From: an uncultured Clostridium sp.
Lineage (GTDB): Bacteria; Bacillota; Clostridia; TANB77; CAG-508
NCBI GenBank assembly: GCA_946565805.1
Contig: CAMNWO010000011.1
Coordinates: 1-64,000, forward strand
Length of the DNA stretch: 64,000 bases
Direction of reading: 5' to 3'
In this document: in pieces, positions 44,497 to 53,878 of the stretch
How positions within the stretch are numbered: the first letter of the stretch is position 1
Layout of the letters: each line of letters opens with the position of its first letter
Notes under the pieces: generated by a model
What the model was told of the DNA's origin: nothing
Seen by the model: the letters and a program-made list of their open reading frames with translations, nothing else
Database searches by the model: none
Translations under genes and position numbers: made by a program

Positions 44497-45018
44497 CTAC
44501 TTTTTATCCTTATCTTCTAGTTGCTTTTCTTCCTTTTTGTTTCTCCATTCTTTTACTGTAAATACAGCAAATGTAGCAACAACTGCAATCCATCCTGTGA
44601 CTACAAAAAAGTCTGCTATATTAAATATTGGTAAATTATGCCCAAAATCAAGAAATTCTGTTACATATCCTCTTATTATTCTCTCTATGGTATTCGAAAT
44701 TCCTCCAGCTAAAATAAAGCTTAAAAACACCTTAAACTTCCTATCTACAAACTGATTTTGTGTTGTCATAAATTTGAAAATAACTCCTAAAATGACAATA
44801 TTGGTTAGTATATACATAATGGTAGAATTAGAACCAATTCCATAAGCAGGATTCGTATTTTCGTTAATTTTAAAACTTAATATTCCAGGAATTATATTCG
44901 TTTCACCTTTCATGTGAACCCAAATTTTAAGACCTTGGTCTAGTAAAATAATAATTGCAATTAAACTAATTAGAAAAATGGTTTCTTTTGTTATTCTCTT
45001 TTCTTTTTTATTCTCCAT
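44497..45018 (-). CDS. lspA: Lipoprotein signal peptidase (signal peptidase II)
   Basis: 173 aa, four membrane helices. DQGLKIWVH, NPAYGIGS, GGISNTIERIIRG and FNIADFFVVTG mark the family. The second catalytic Asp (NIAD) is present; the first, usually in VxDF, reads VTEFLDF, with Glu in its place or the Asp displaced by three residues. It removes signal peptides from prolipoproteins. Overlaps in operon with rluD. Confidence 0.93.
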   Translation of the reverse strand: MENKKEKRITKETIFLISLIAIIILLDQGLKIWVHMKGETNIIPGILSFKINENTNPAYGIGSNSTIMYILTNIVILGVIFKFMTTQNQFVDRKFKVFLSFILAGGISNTIERIIRGYVTEFLDFGHNLPIFNIADFFVVTGWIAVVATFAVFTVKEWRNKKEEKQLEDKDKK

Positions 45019-45020
45019 TT

Positions 45021-46679
45021 TTATCCTTCTTTCTCAATTTCATACACAATAAAGTAATCATCTTGATATAATTGTTTATACTTAGGGTCTTTTGTTTTTT
45101 CAATTATCATATTTACTTTTGAATTTTTATAAGCAATTATATGTGTCATACCATATTTTTCAAAAGTATCTCCATAAAATTTCCCGATGCTTGATGTATC
45201 GATAAAGTCCATGAAAATATCTTCTTCTTTTCCACTAAATTCTGGTGCATATAAGTCGGCTCTTGAGTCAATAAATACTGGTATGCCTCTAAATAATAAA
45301 TAACTTCCATAGTTATATTCATTGTAAAATTTGGCTGTTGTTAAATCAATATTCTCTAAGATAAAATCAGATGCTTTTACTGGATAAGTACTTTCATCGA
45401 TATATTTATGATCCCATTTGTCTTTTCCAAAATAATAGCTTAAACCTAACATCCCTGCTGTTATAATTGTAACTCCTATTACTTTACATACTTTTTGTAC
45501 TAATTCTGCTTCTTTTTGTTTAGTATATATTTCTAATAATTGCATCATCAATCGGTTTAAAACTACTGAGCCTATGATGGCAAACATACTAACCTGCCTT
45601 CTCGAGTCTAGCATTAAATAGCATAATCCACCAATCATGAATAAATCACTCAATCTAATTTTAGTTCTTGTAAAAATTAAAACAGCTAAAAATATAATTA
45701 ATGTGCACATGACATCTATATCATTAGATAATGTCATTGGTAGATGTTCATTGATGTTTTGTGTGGTATTTCCTTGCATTGTTTTTGCTAAATAGTTATA
45801 AGGTGTGGTTCCTAATGGTGTTAATAACCCTGTTAATAGACAAATAAGCATAATTAAAATGAGCCATTTTACATTTGAGTTTTTAGTTAATCTAATTTTA
45901 TATGGATTTTGTAGCTCCTTACTTCTTTTAACTCTTATTTTATCAATTTTTTCTTCTAATTCTTTTTGTTTCTTTTTCAATATTTCTAATTTTTCTTCTT
46001 GTCCATCCTTTTTCATATATTGCTTTATTTTCATTTTTATTAGAGACGTTTTTACTTTTCTATAAATAATTGTTTCTGCAAATAAAGCAATTATATATTC
46101 TGCTATATATGGCAAATATAAAACAAAATAGAAGGGAAATACTGCTACATGTAAATTCGCTATCGCAATTGGTATGATAATTAATCCTGTTGCATATCGT
46201 TTCTTTTTGGTTTCGATAAACTTCTCAATAAAATAAATTGTTAAAATAAATAAAATAAAAGTTACTAATTGTGCTCTTGCTGCAATATATCCTCTTATCA
46301 TATACATGACACCAATTGTAATGATAAATGAGAATAATTGATTTTTGGCTAATTTCTTATTTACAAAATATATGGATAATCCTAAGGTAATAGATAATAG
46401 GCAAGTTGTTATATAAATCCCTGTAAAACCAAATGCTTGGTATATAAAGTACGTAATTAGGTCATATCCCCAATGTGGATAGGTATAGGCCAAATCTTCA
46501 TGCCAAGAAAATGGATCTTGTCCATCAATTCCAGTTTGCGCTATATGCTCTCCCACTTTTATGGTATAATAAGTATCATTTTGTAATGTTACTGGTGTAA
46601 GTGCTACACAAAAAATAGTAATTAGAATAACTGCTAGTATGGTAAATTTAACAGATGCACTAACTTTCTTTTCCTTCAT
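45021..46679 (-). CDS. Polytopic membrane protein, glycosyltransferase-like, unknown
   Basis: 552 aa with about 11 membrane helices, a charged cytoplasmic loop (about 200-270) and a C-terminal outside domain with NEYNYGSYLLFRGIPVF and DSRADLYAPEF. This resembles GT-C type membrane glycosyltransferases and uncharacterised proteins of that shape; no catalytic motif is certain. ATG 46679 behind GAGGAAAA is chosen over an earlier in-frame ATG. It precedes lspA by 2 bp, so it is in the same operon. Confidence 0.7.
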   Translation of the reverse strand: MKEKKVSASVKFTILAVILITIFCVALTPVTLQNDTYYTIKVGEHIAQTGIDGQDPFSWHEDLAYTYPHWGYDLITYFIYQAFGFTGIYITTCLLSITLGLSIYFVNKKLAKNQLFSFIITIGVMYMIRGYIAARAQLVTFILFILTIYFIEKFIETKKKRYATGLIIIPIAIANLHVAVFPFYFVLYLPYIAEYIIALFAETIIYRKVKTSLIKMKIKQYMKKDGQEEKLEILKKKQKELEEKIDKIRVKRSKELQNPYKIRLTKNSNVKWLILIMLICLLTGLLTPLGTTPYNYLAKTMQGNTTQNINEHLPMTLSNDIDVMCTLIIFLAVLIFTRTKIRLSDLFMIGGLCYLMLDSRRQVSMFAIIGSVVLNRLMMQLLEIYTKQKEAELVQKVCKVIGVTIITAGMLGLSYYFGKDKWDHKYIDESTYPVKASDFILENIDLTTAKFYNEYNYGSYLLFRGIPVFIDSRADLYAPEFSGKEEDIFMDFIDTSSIGKFYGDTFEKYGMTHIIAYKNSKVNMIIEKTKDPKYKQLYQDDYFIVYEIEKEG

Positions 46680-46730
46680 CAATTTTCCTCTTTTCTTTGT
46701 TTTGTTTTTCAAATTATATCAAAAAAAGTT

Positions 46731-46758
46731 CCAAAAGGCTAGCCCTTTGAAACTTTTT
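46731..46758 (-). terminator. Terminator after the OB-fold gene
   Basis: AAGTTTCAAAGGG pairs imperfectly with CCTTTTGGAACTT followed by seven T on the minus strand. Confidence 0.7.
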
Positions 46759-46779
46759 ATCTATTTTACTTATACAATC

Positions 46780-47493
46780 CTATACTGCTTCTTGATTTTC
46801 AGTTTCTGCATCTATGTTCTCTTCTTTTTCTAAGTCTTTTTCTTCGATTATTTCTAAGCTTCCTACTGAAACTTCATATGCTACTCTTGTTTGAACAGTT
46901 CCATCTTCATATTTTTTCTCATAGGTTCTAGATTGAACTCTTCCTACTACTTTTACTTGTGTTCCTACTTCTAAGTTTTGGCAAAATCTTGCGTTTCTTC
47001 CCCAGCTAATACATGGGATGTAATCTGATTTGTTATAAGCTCTGTTAACAGCAAGTAATATGTCTGAAATTTCTCTTCCAAATGGTGTTTGTCTATAAAT
47101 TGGTTTTTTACAGATATATCCTATTAATACCACCTCGTTTGTTATGGTATCTTTTCTAACGATTTCATTTTCTTCTTCATTTTCGTTTTCTTCTACTTCC
47201 ATAACGTCTTTTGCAAAAACGGTTAAAATCAATCTGTTTCTTTCATTTTCATAACTGTTATAAGATCTAAATTGACCTTTTACTAATAATTTTTTTCCTT
47301 CTGTTAAGGTGTCTTCTCCAATTAGTCTTTCTGATATGGTAATTGGTATGATATCTTCGTTTCCACTTAAACGTGGAATTCCTAATTTGAAGATATAAAA
47401 TCTTTCTCCATAAATTTCATGACTAAATTCTTTTTCTCCTGTAACTTTTCCTACTAATGTTAAGTAGTTGTTTTCTAAATAATTGGTATCCAA
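46780..47493 (-). CDS. Single-stranded-DNA-binding-like protein with two OB folds
   Basis: 237 aa. Two OB-fold segments: about 8-95 (LTLVGKVTGEKEFSHEIYG) and 115-215 (NEVVLIGYICKKPIYRQTPFG, DILLAVNRAYNKSDYIPCISWG, GTQVKVVGRVQSR), the second being SSB/PriB-like. Acidic tail as in SSB proteins. A clostridial family distinct from the main Ssb; role in replication or repair is inferred. TTG 47493 behind GGGAGG. Confidence 0.82.
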   Translation of the reverse strand: MDTNYLENNYLTLVGKVTGEKEFSHEIYGERFYIFKLGIPRLSGNEDIIPITISERLIGEDTLTEGKKLLVKGQFRSYNSYENERNRLILTVFAKDVMEVEENENEEENEIVRKDTITNEVVLIGYICKKPIYRQTPFGREISDILLAVNRAYNKSDYIPCISWGRNARFCQNLEVGTQVKVVGRVQSRTYEKKYEDGTVQTRVAYEVSVGSLEIIEEKDLEKEENIDAETENQEAV

Positions 47494-47655
47494 ATTCTTT
47501 TCCTCCCTATCTTTTCTCTTTTATCGTCTGCAATTTTTTAATTTTGCCATTGTATATTTTTCTTACTGCGCAATTATTACATTTTTTATTATACACTATT
47601 TTTTTGGTTTTGTCTACATAAAAAGTTAATTTTATTCAAAAAAGTTAGTTTTTTC

Positions 47656-48168
47656 CTATGTTTTCGTCATTATGTCTTTTTGATATATTTTTAATAATGT
47701 ATAAATAATTAATATTTCATATGTTTTTAATATGCATTCACTACCTTTTTTTATTCTTCTTTCTTCGATTTCAACTTGATTTCCTTCTCGATTTTGTAAT
47801 GTTTTTTGCCAATAAACTAAAATATCTGTTTCACTTATGCTAGACACTGTAACCATAGCTTTTTGGTTTAGTCCATACGTTATACTGTTTGTTATTTTGT
47901 CCATCTCTTCATAATCAGGGTTTTTATCTGTATTTATCATGATATATTGCGTATTTTCAAAAATTCTATCTAAAATTTCTTTGTGTTCTTTAAATTTTGC
48001 TAAATTGTCTTCTACGATAATTGTTTCAAATTTTATGTTTTTTATATTTTCGATACTTCTTAAATTAATTTGAATTAATTGGACGTTTTCCTCTTTTATT
48101 TCTTCTATAATTTTCTTTTTGATGTTTTCAAAACATTTTCGACTGGCCACGATACCGATAAATGACAT
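47656..48168 (-). CDS. Conserved hypothetical protein, Mur-ligase-like fragment
   Basis: 170 aa. The segment TNSITYGLNQKAMVTVSSI resembles the central region of Mur-type ligases, but there is no ATP loop, so a catalytic role is unlikely. No membrane helix. It lies between a spore-type deacetylase gene and the OB-fold gene. Function unknown. Confidence 0.6.
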   Translation of the reverse strand: MSFIGIVASRKCFENIKKKIIEEIKEENVQLIQINLRSIENIKNIKFETIIVEDNLAKFKEHKEILDRIFENTQYIMINTDKNPDYEEMDKITNSITYGLNQKAMVTVSSISETDILVYWQKTLQNREGNQVEIEERRIKKGSECILKTYEILIIYTLLKIYQKDIMTKT

Positions 48169-48248
48169 TTCCTATCCCCTATTTTTTATTTTATAGAAGT
48201 ATTATTTCCTTTTTTGGTAATTTTATGCTAAAATAAGAAATTTATTTT

Positions 48249-49029
48249 TTATTTCTTGCACTGGGTTCCATTGCTATTGATAGTGTAATTTTCTAAATAG
48301 ATAAGGTCTGATACTGGTACAACTTCTAATCCTTTTTGTTTGATATTTTTTAATAACATATCTAAACTATCTGCTGTATGTTTTGTTCCATTATGACTTA
48401 AGATAATATCCCCCGCTTTTATTTTTGCTTCTAATCGTTTCCACATCTCATCTCCGCGTTAATCCTGTATAATCAAGCGTATCTAAATTCCATTGTATAG
48501 TATGATATCCCTTATCTTGTGCTGATTTGATAACTGTATCATTATATTCTCCATAAGGTGCTCGATAAATTTTGGTTCTTTTACCCGTGGCTTTTTCAAT
48601 TTTCTCATTACTTTTCTCAATCTCTTCTATGTTTTTCTCATAACTTAAATTATTTACATGTGGATGAGTATCACTGTGACTTGCTATTTCATGCCCTGCT
48701 TCGTGTATTTTTTTAACTGCATCTGGGAATTTTTCAATCCAATCCCCTACCATAAAAAAAGTTATTTTTGTTTGATTATCTTGTAACGTTTTCAAAATAC
48801 TATCAATATCATCTGCATTCCAAGCACAATTCATCGTAAAAGCAACCTTTTTTTCTTCTGTTTGTACATTATAAATTGGCAATAGCTTTCCTGTTGTACT
48901 TGATGTTTGTATCGTATTTCCTCCATTACTAGTATTATTTAGGCTTCCTGCCACACAAAATAGTAGTACTACTGTTACAATAGATACCATATATGTATAT
49001 ATTTTTTGTTTATTGAATACGAAAAACAT
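48249..49029 (-). CDS. Polysaccharide deacetylase-like protein (PdaB type), one CGG +1 frameshift
   Basis: 259 aa when CGG 48456-48454 is read +1. N-terminal membrane anchor (about 12-32), NodB-like barrel with FTMNCAWNADD in place of the usual TFDDG, HEIASHSDTHPHVN (zinc His pair) and YRAPYGEYN; after the shift GDEMWKRLEAKIKAGDIILSH completes the fold. The altered first motif fits the PdaB branch linked to sporulation, where the enzyme may differ in activity. RBS GGAGG before ATG 49029. Unshifted reading stops two codons after CGG. Confidence 0.87.
48454..48456 (-). other. CGG +1 frameshift site of the PdaB-like gene
   Basis: ACG CGG AGA TGA; skipping C gives ACG GGA GAT GAG ATG (Thr-Gly-Asp-Glu-Met). 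Confidence 0.87.
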
Positions 49030-49099
49030 GATAAATTCCTCCTTCTCCTTTAAGTTAGTGCTCTTTTCATTGTATGCTTTTCCTATTCAAAAAATAACC

Positions 49100-49234
49100 A
49101 TGATTTTGGGGACGGAGGAAAAAATCATGAGACAAGGGGGACAGGTCTAAACTGTCTCATTTTTTCCTTAAATAAAATAATTTTTACTAAAAATATAAAG
49201 AATGAGACAGTTTAGACCTGTCCCCCTTGTCTCA
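49100..49234. repeat. Composite REP-like repeat
   Basis: A copy of the ATGATTTTGGGGACGGAGG unit (49100-49128) runs directly into a REPIN-like pair with arms 49127-49161 and 49201-49234 (GAGACAAGGGGGACAG / inverse). Two subfamilies thus sit fused in one gap. Confidence 0.85.
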
Positions 49235-49280
49235 AAAAAAGAATAGCAAGTTTCCCTGCTATCCTTTTCGTTCCAGAAGC

Positions 49281-49718
49281 TTACTCTTCCGCTTCTTCTT
49301 TTTCACAAATTGTTATGTCTTTTTTTAAATATATTTGTACCACTCCTAGTACCACATCGATAATAAAATAGTCTGATAGATTTTTTCGGAAATATTCACA
49401 TATTTCTAACCTTAGTTCTTTTGGTATTTTAGTTTTTCCAATTGCTTCTTTAATTTCCTTTGGAATCTCCTTACTGTTTAGAAAATCTCCGTCTTCTCCT
49501 TTTACGCTTATTTCTAAGAATCTCTTATTTTCGACCTTTGGCACTAAGTCTATTTCTCTTACCATGGTCTCTTCCTTGGTTGAATAAGAAAACATCTCCA
49601 TTATGTTCATAACATGTTGAAAAATCTCGCTTTCTTTCTTTTTTTCTTCTTCTTCTACTTTCTTTTTCCGCTCCTCATAGACTTTTTTGGCAAATTCTTT
49701 TGCTTGTTCTTCATACAT
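49281..49718 (-). CDS. Hypothetical charged protein, one in-frame CGG read as sense
   Basis: 145 aa, not recognised. An N-terminal Glu/Lys-rich helix (about 1-35) followed by a mixed domain of about 110 residues. AAAGGAGG precedes ATG 49718, so the start is firm. Codon 17 is CGG (49670-49668); a +1 shift would reach TAG five codons later, so CGG must here be arginine, or the codon acts as a block. It is the only such case among genes that otherwise look native. Confidence 0.65.
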   Translation of the reverse strand: MYEEQAKEFAKKVYEERKKKVEEEEKKKESEIFQHVMNIMEMFSYSTKEETMVREIDLVPKVENKRFLEISVKGEDGDFLNSKEIPKEIKEAIGKTKIPKELRLEICEYFRKNLSDYFIIDVVLGVVQIYLKKDITICEKEEAEE

Positions 49719-49872
49719 TTAAATTTCCTCCTTTTTCTAACAATTTGCTACTTTTACGCTGTTACATGTCGTATTTTATCACTTTTTACATAATCAGTCA
49801 ACTTTTTGTATTTTTCTTCATATGATATATAAAGTAACTTAAAAGTTACAAATAAGAAAGGAATGATAGAAA

Positions 49873-50328
49873 ATGGATAACAAAAAACCTTTTTGTCCAG
49901 TTCTTGACGTAGATGGCGTCATCTCAGGAGGAAAACAATTTGATTTAGATATAACTTTACCAGAAGATAATCGTGACGTTATTTATGGAGTTGTAAAAAA
50001 TTGTTTTAAAGAACCAGTTAAAGATGCTGTTGTAAAATTAGTGGAAGTTGTTTGTGAGCATGGCAAAGAAGAAAGAAGACCTATCGGTCATACTTTTACC
50101 GATAAAGAAGGCGAATTCGTATTTGGACCTCTTTGTCCTGGAAAAGAATATGCTTTACAAATTTGGGTAAATGATACTAAGAAAATCAAAATTTGCGCAA
50201 AATGTCATCATGAAGGTAAATGCTTAAAAGGTGAAAAATGCGATAAATGTGATTGTTTTATCTCAGATTGCGATAAATGTGAAAAACATGAAGAAGAAGA
50301 TTGCTTTGAAAAACATGACTGTAAATAA
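49873..50328 (+). CDS. Carboxypeptidase-regulatory-like protein with Cys-rich tail
   Basis: 151 aa. A beta-sandwich of the carboxypeptidase regulatory/prealbumin-like type (about 35-110: VKNCFKEPVKDAVVKLVE, TFTDKEGEFVFGPLCPGKEY), then a tail with ten cysteines and many His, Lys and Glu (KGEKCDKCDCFISDC). No signal peptide. Similar proteins occur as spore or inclusion proteins in Clostridia; the tail could bind metal. AAAGGAATG upstream of ATG 49873. Confidence 0.72.
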   Translation: MDNKKPFCPVLDVDGVISGGKQFDLDITLPEDNRDVIYGVVKNCFKEPVKDAVVKLVEVVCEHGKEERRPIGHTFTDKEGEFVFGPLCPGKEYALQIWVNDTKKIKICAKCHHEGKCLKGEKCDKCDCFISDCDKCEKHEEEDCFEKHDCK

Positions 50329-50341
50329 CATTTAAAAATAC

Positions 50342-50384
50342 AAAAATATTGCCAAAAAGGAGCATCCCTTTTGGCAATATTTTT
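50342..50384. terminator. Bidirectional terminator
   Basis: AAAATATTGCCAAAA pairs with TTTTGGCAATATTTT around GGAGCATCCC; overlaps the stop of the 46-residue gene. Confidence 0.88.
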
Positions 50385-50523
50385 ACATTATCCCCATTCT
50401 CTTAGCTAATTGTTTTCCTTTTTTCATTAGCTTTTTCTTGTTCATTACATCATTTTCTGCATACATCATCATTAGTCCTGTCGTGATTAATCCACCAATC
50501 ATAACACCTTTAACAAATTTCAT
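50383..50523 (-). CDS. Small single-helix membrane protein
   Basis: 46 aa. MKFVKGVMIGGLITTGLMMMY forms one membrane helix, followed by a basic tail (KKKLMKKGKQLAKRMG). GAGGTGAGT before ATG 50523. Size and pattern recall YtxH-like or DUF3918-like small proteins of Firmicutes. It is shorter than usual gene-calling limits. Function unknown. Confidence 0.75.
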   Translation of the reverse strand: MKFVKGVMIGGLITTGLMMMYAENDVMNKKKLMKKGKQLAKRMGIM

Positions 50524-50539
50524 ATTACTCACCTCTTTT

Positions 50540-50932
50540 TTATTTTCTCTTTTTTTCCTTATTTTTATACTTTATTTTATATAATTTAATGATGGAATAT
50601 ATTTCATTAATTGTGATAACTGCCAAGAAAATTCCAAAACACTTTTTTAAAATACCTACATCAATATGAATGGAAATATTAGCTCCTATAATAGCTCCTA
50701 AAATTCCAAATACAGATATTATAATTGCCAGTTTCATGTCAATATTTTTATTTTTTAAATTCACAAGAATGGCCACAATTGCTGTAGGAATGAAGAAAAT
50801 TAGATTAGTTGCTTGAGCTACATGTTGTTCTATTCCTAGCATAAATGTTAATAGAAAAATTAGAATGGTTCCTCCTCCCATTCCTGTTCCACTCACAATT
50901 CCAGATACAATTCCTATTAAGACTTCTGTCAT
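50540..50932 (-). CDS. TauE/SafE-family half transporter, second half
   Basis: 130 aa, about four membrane helices with the TSUP motif GMGGGTILIF near the N-terminus. Full TauE/SafE exporters have about 250 residues with two such halves; here the halves are separate genes with their own start signals (GAGGAGG). It lies 22 bp behind the other half; no CGG occurs in the gap. Probably a heterodimer exporting sulfite or organosulfonates, substrate inferred from family. Confidence 0.85.
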   Translation of the reverse strand: MTEVLIGIVSGIVSGTGMGGGTILIFLLTFMLGIEQHVAQATNLIFFIPTAIVAILVNLKNKNIDMKLAIIISVFGILGAIIGANISIHIDVGILKKCFGIFLAVITINEIYSIIKLYKIKYKNKEKKRK

Positions 50933-50954
50933 GTTTCCTCCTCAGCAAAATATT

Positions 50955-51302
50955 TTAGCTAAAAATCATCTTGTAAGATACATAAACTAAGAATATTGTA
51001 AATACTATTTTCATTACTTCTTTTGGTAATTTTTTTAAAATCTTTGCCCCTATATAACCACCAATTGCTCCTCCTATTGCACATAGAAAGGCAATTTTCC
51101 AGTCAATAAAATTCCCTTTATAATAGAAGAAACTGCTTGTTACCACCATAGGTAATATACAAAAAACTGATGTTCCTCTTGCTTTTGTATCGTCAACATT
51201 TAATAAGTGAATAAAGGCGGGTACTAATATCATTCCTCCACCTGTTGAAAATAGCCCACTAATAACTCCTGCTAATAATCCGATTATCATTTTTTTTATC
51301 AT
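50955..51302 (-). CDS. TauE/SafE-family half transporter, first half
   Basis: 115 aa, about four membrane helices with GLFSTGGGMILVP, the first TSUP repeat motif. Partner of the downstream half gene. Start ATG 51302 or 51291; the RBS is weak and overlaps the rarA terminator. Confidence 0.85.
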   Translation of the reverse strand: MIKKMIIGLLAGVISGLFSTGGGMILVPAFIHLLNVDDTKARGTSVFCILPMVVTSSFFYYKGNFIDWKIAFLCAIGGAIGGYIGAKILKKLPKEVMKIVFTIFLVYVSYKMIFS

Positions 51303-51305
51303 AAT

Positions 51306-51330
51306 AAAAACCTACTTTTTAGTAGGTTTT
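51306..51330 (-). terminator. Terminator of rarA
   Basis: AAACCTACTAAAAAGTAGGTTT stem-loop followed by T on the minus strand. Confidence 0.8.
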
Positions 51331-51349
51331 CCATTTTTTATTTTTTTAT

Positions 51350-52580
51350 TCAATCTAACTCATAATATTTTGTTCCTAACATTTTATCTGGTAAGTACTG
51401 TTGTTCTACATAGTGTCCTGGAAAGTCATGAGGATATAAATATCCTTCGCTATATCCTAGTTCTCTCATTTTTTGAACTGGTGCATTTCTTATGTGCATT
51501 GGAATTTCTCCCGTATCTTTTGTTTGCACATCTTCTAATGCTTTGTTAATTGCCATATAACTTGCATTTGATTTTTTAGAAGTTGCTACATATACAGCTG
51601 CTTCTGATAATAGAATTCTTGCTTCTGGCATTCCAATCATATGAATCGCTTGCATGGCTGAATTGGCTACTACTAAGGCATTTGGGTTCGCCATTCCTAC
51701 ATCTTCTGATGCACAGATAACGATTCTTCTAGCTAAAAACAATGGGTCTTCTCCTCCATTTAATGCCCTTGCTAAATAAAATACAGCGGCATCTGGATCT
51801 GAACCTCTCATTGATTTGATAAAAGCACTGATATTGTCATAGTGTTCTTCTCCATTTTTATCAAATATGGCTTTTCGATTTTGAATACTATTTTTAATCA
51901 CTTCATCTGTTAAATGAATATGACCATCTTCACTCATTGGCGTTGTTAATGTTGCTACTTCTAATCCATTTAGAGCAGTTCTTACATCTCCATTACTTAT
52001 TCCTGCTATTTTTTTTAGTGTTTCATCTTCTATTTTAATGTTGTATTCTCCTAGTCCATCTTTTCTTTCTAATGCATTTTTTAGTACTTGATAAATATCT
52101 TGTTCTGTTAATGGATTTAGTTTGATTACCATTGACCTTGAGATTAAAGCCTTATTTACTTCAAAGTATGGATTTTCGGTAGTTGCTCCAATTAAAATAA
52201 CCGTCCCATTTTCTACAAATGGTAGTAAAGCATCTTGTTGCAATTTGTTAAATCTGTGAATTTCGTCAATAAATAAGATACTTTTTCCAGTAGGATTTAG
52301 CATAAAATTTTTGGTTTCTTCTACCACTTTCTTGATTTCTGCTACCCCTGATGTTACTGCATTGATTTTATAAAATTTGTATTTGGTTGTTTCACTAATT
52401 ACTCTTGCTAAAGATGTTTTTCCACAGCCTGGAGGACCAAACAAAATGATGCTAGATAATCTGTCTGCTTTTATGGTTCGGTATAAAATTTTGTCTTTTC
52501 CGTATTACATGTTCTTGTCCTACATATTCTTCTAGCGTTTTCGGTCTCATACGAAAGGCTAGTGGTTCATTACTGTTCAT
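51350..52580 (-). CDS. rarA: Replication-associated recombination ATPase, with one CGG +1 frameshift
   Basis: MgsA/RarA AAA+ ATPase acting at stalled forks; 409 aa when CGG 52502-52500 (codon 27) is read +1. The first 26 codons give [24 protein letters not shown], then [17 protein letters not shown] in the +1 frame, matching VGQxHLxGxGKxL. Walker [10 protein letters not shown], Walker B FIDEIHRF, sensor TTENPYFEV. Without the shift only an internal ATG without RBS remains. RBS and ATG 52580 come from a dispersed repeat. Third gene of an HD hydrolase-ruvA-rarA operon. Confidence 0.93.
52500..52502 (-). other. rarA: CGG +1 frameshift site of rarA
   Basis: ATA CGG AAA; skipping C gives ATA GGA AAA GAC (Ile-Gly-Lys-Asp). 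The earliest site within a gene (codon 27). Confidence 0.88.
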
Positions 52581-52607
52581 GATTTTTTCCTCCGTCCCCA
52601 AAATCAT
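52578..52607 (-). repeat. REP-like repeat supplying RBS and start codon of rarA
   Basis: Same 30-bp unit as at 18106-18135: GGAGG is the RBS, the terminal ATG the start codon, spacing 8 nt in both genes. Confidence 0.85.
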
Positions 52608-52615
52608 CGTCCTAT

Positions 52616-53263
52616 TTATTTTCCTAGAAGATTTAATCCTTTTTTGATTAATTCTTCTGTTGATAGTTCGTTTTTATCTAGTTGATTAAATACTTTTTCA
52701 ATTTCTTTTTTGTTGTATCCTAGTACTTGCAATGCTGCCATTGCTTCTTCTACTTTTGTATTGGTTTCTAATGCTAATTGTAGCTTATCTTCTACTTCTG
52801 TTGTTTCTTTTGCTTTTGTTTTGCTGTTTACTTGTTTATTTATTTTTTCAATTTGTTGTTCTTTCGTTATTTTATCTTTTAATTCTAAGATTATTCTTTG
52901 GGCTGATTTAGCTCCAATTCCTGGTATAGCAGTTAACGCTTTTACATCTTCTGCTATAATGGCTAGGGCAAATTCAGATGGTTCGCATACAGCTAACATG
53001 GTTAAGGCTGTTTTGGCTCCTACTCCACTTACACTAATTAATAGTTCAAACATTTTTAGTTCTTCTAATGTGTTAAATCCATAAATGCTAATGTCGTCTT
53101 CTCTTACTTTATAGTATGTGTGTACTTTTATCGTTTCTCCAATGTTTTCCAGCTTCTCAATTCCTGCTTCTGACATGTATACTTTGTATCCTAGTCCTCC
53201 TACATCGATAACTATGTATCCTGTCATTTTCATTTCTAGGGTTCCTTTTATATAGGCTAACAT
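52616..53263 (-). CDS. ruvA: Holliday junction branch migration protein
   Basis: 215 aa. OB-fold start MLAYIKGTLEMK, the helix-hairpin-helix motifs LISVSGVGAKTAL and LTAIPGIGAKSAQRI, and the C-terminal RuvB-binding domain (EAMAALQVLGYNKKEI). ATG 53263 gives the standard N-terminus; an open frame upstream is not needed. ruvB is not adjacent; rarA takes its place. Confidence 0.95.
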   Translation of the reverse strand: MLAYIKGTLEMKMTGYIVIDVGGLGYKVYMSEAGIEKLENIGETIKVHTYYKVREDDISIYGFNTLEELKMFELLISVSGVGAKTALTMLAVCEPSEFALAIIAEDVKALTAIPGIGAKSAQRIILELKDKITKEQQIEKINKQVNSKTKAKETTEVEDKLQLALETNTKVEEAMAALQVLGYNKKEIEKVFNQLDKNELSTEELIKKGLNLLGK

Positions 53264-53282
53264 ATTTTTTTTCCTTTCTTTT

Positions 53283-53837
53283 TTATGTATCATAAAAATA
53301 AGTTGCTTCTAAGTCTGCTTCATGTGTTAATAATGCAATTGGATATTTGGCATAGCTACTTCCAATGGCATTGTAGTTTTCTTTTGGCTCGGTGTATCCC
53401 ATATGCCAACGAATAGAGTATTTTTCTTCTGGTGTTAGTTTGATATATTCGGTTATCATCATAACAGATTTTTCGCCATGTCCATATGGTATGGTGTCGT
53501 CTACTGTGTAATATGGCACTTTTTCCCATACTCCTAGTGCATTTTTTGCATTTCTATAGTCTACTTTATAGAAGTTGGTTTTGCAAATGTCGTGTAATAG
53601 TGCGATTACTATAATGGATTCTTCTGGTATGTCGATTGGCATGATGCAATTTTCTACTTTGTGTTTTAAGATTTCATATACTTTTAAACTGTGTTCTACT
53701 AATCCTCCTTCATGGTCTCCATGAAATCTGGTGCTGGCTGGTGCAATGAAAAAGTCTGATTTTTCTAAGAAACTGATTAGTTCTTCTATTCCTTCTCTTT
53801 TTATACTTTTTAATAGTTCTAAGAATTGTTCTTTCAT
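53283..53837 (-). CDS. HD-domain hydrolase
   Basis: 184 aa. FHGDHEGGLVEHSLKVYEI and ALLHDICKTNFY give the His, HD and Asp ligands of the HD superfamily; a small stand-alone phosphohydrolase. Substrate unknown; relatives occur in clostridia and phages. First gene of the ruvA-rarA operon, 20 bp before ruvA, behind a consensus promoter with a palindrome. Confidence 0.85.
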   Translation of the reverse strand: MKEQFLELLKSIKREGIEELISFLEKSDFFIAPASTRFHGDHEGGLVEHSLKVYEILKHKVENCIMPIDIPEESIIVIALLHDICKTNFYKVDYRNAKNALGVWEKVPYYTVDDTIPYGHGEKSVMMITEYIKLTPEEKYSIRWHMGYTEPKENYNAIGSSYAKYPIALLTHEADLEATYFYDT

Positions 53838-53878
53838 TTATTTTTTCGTCCTTTCTTGCTTTTCTATTTTCTTTTCAC

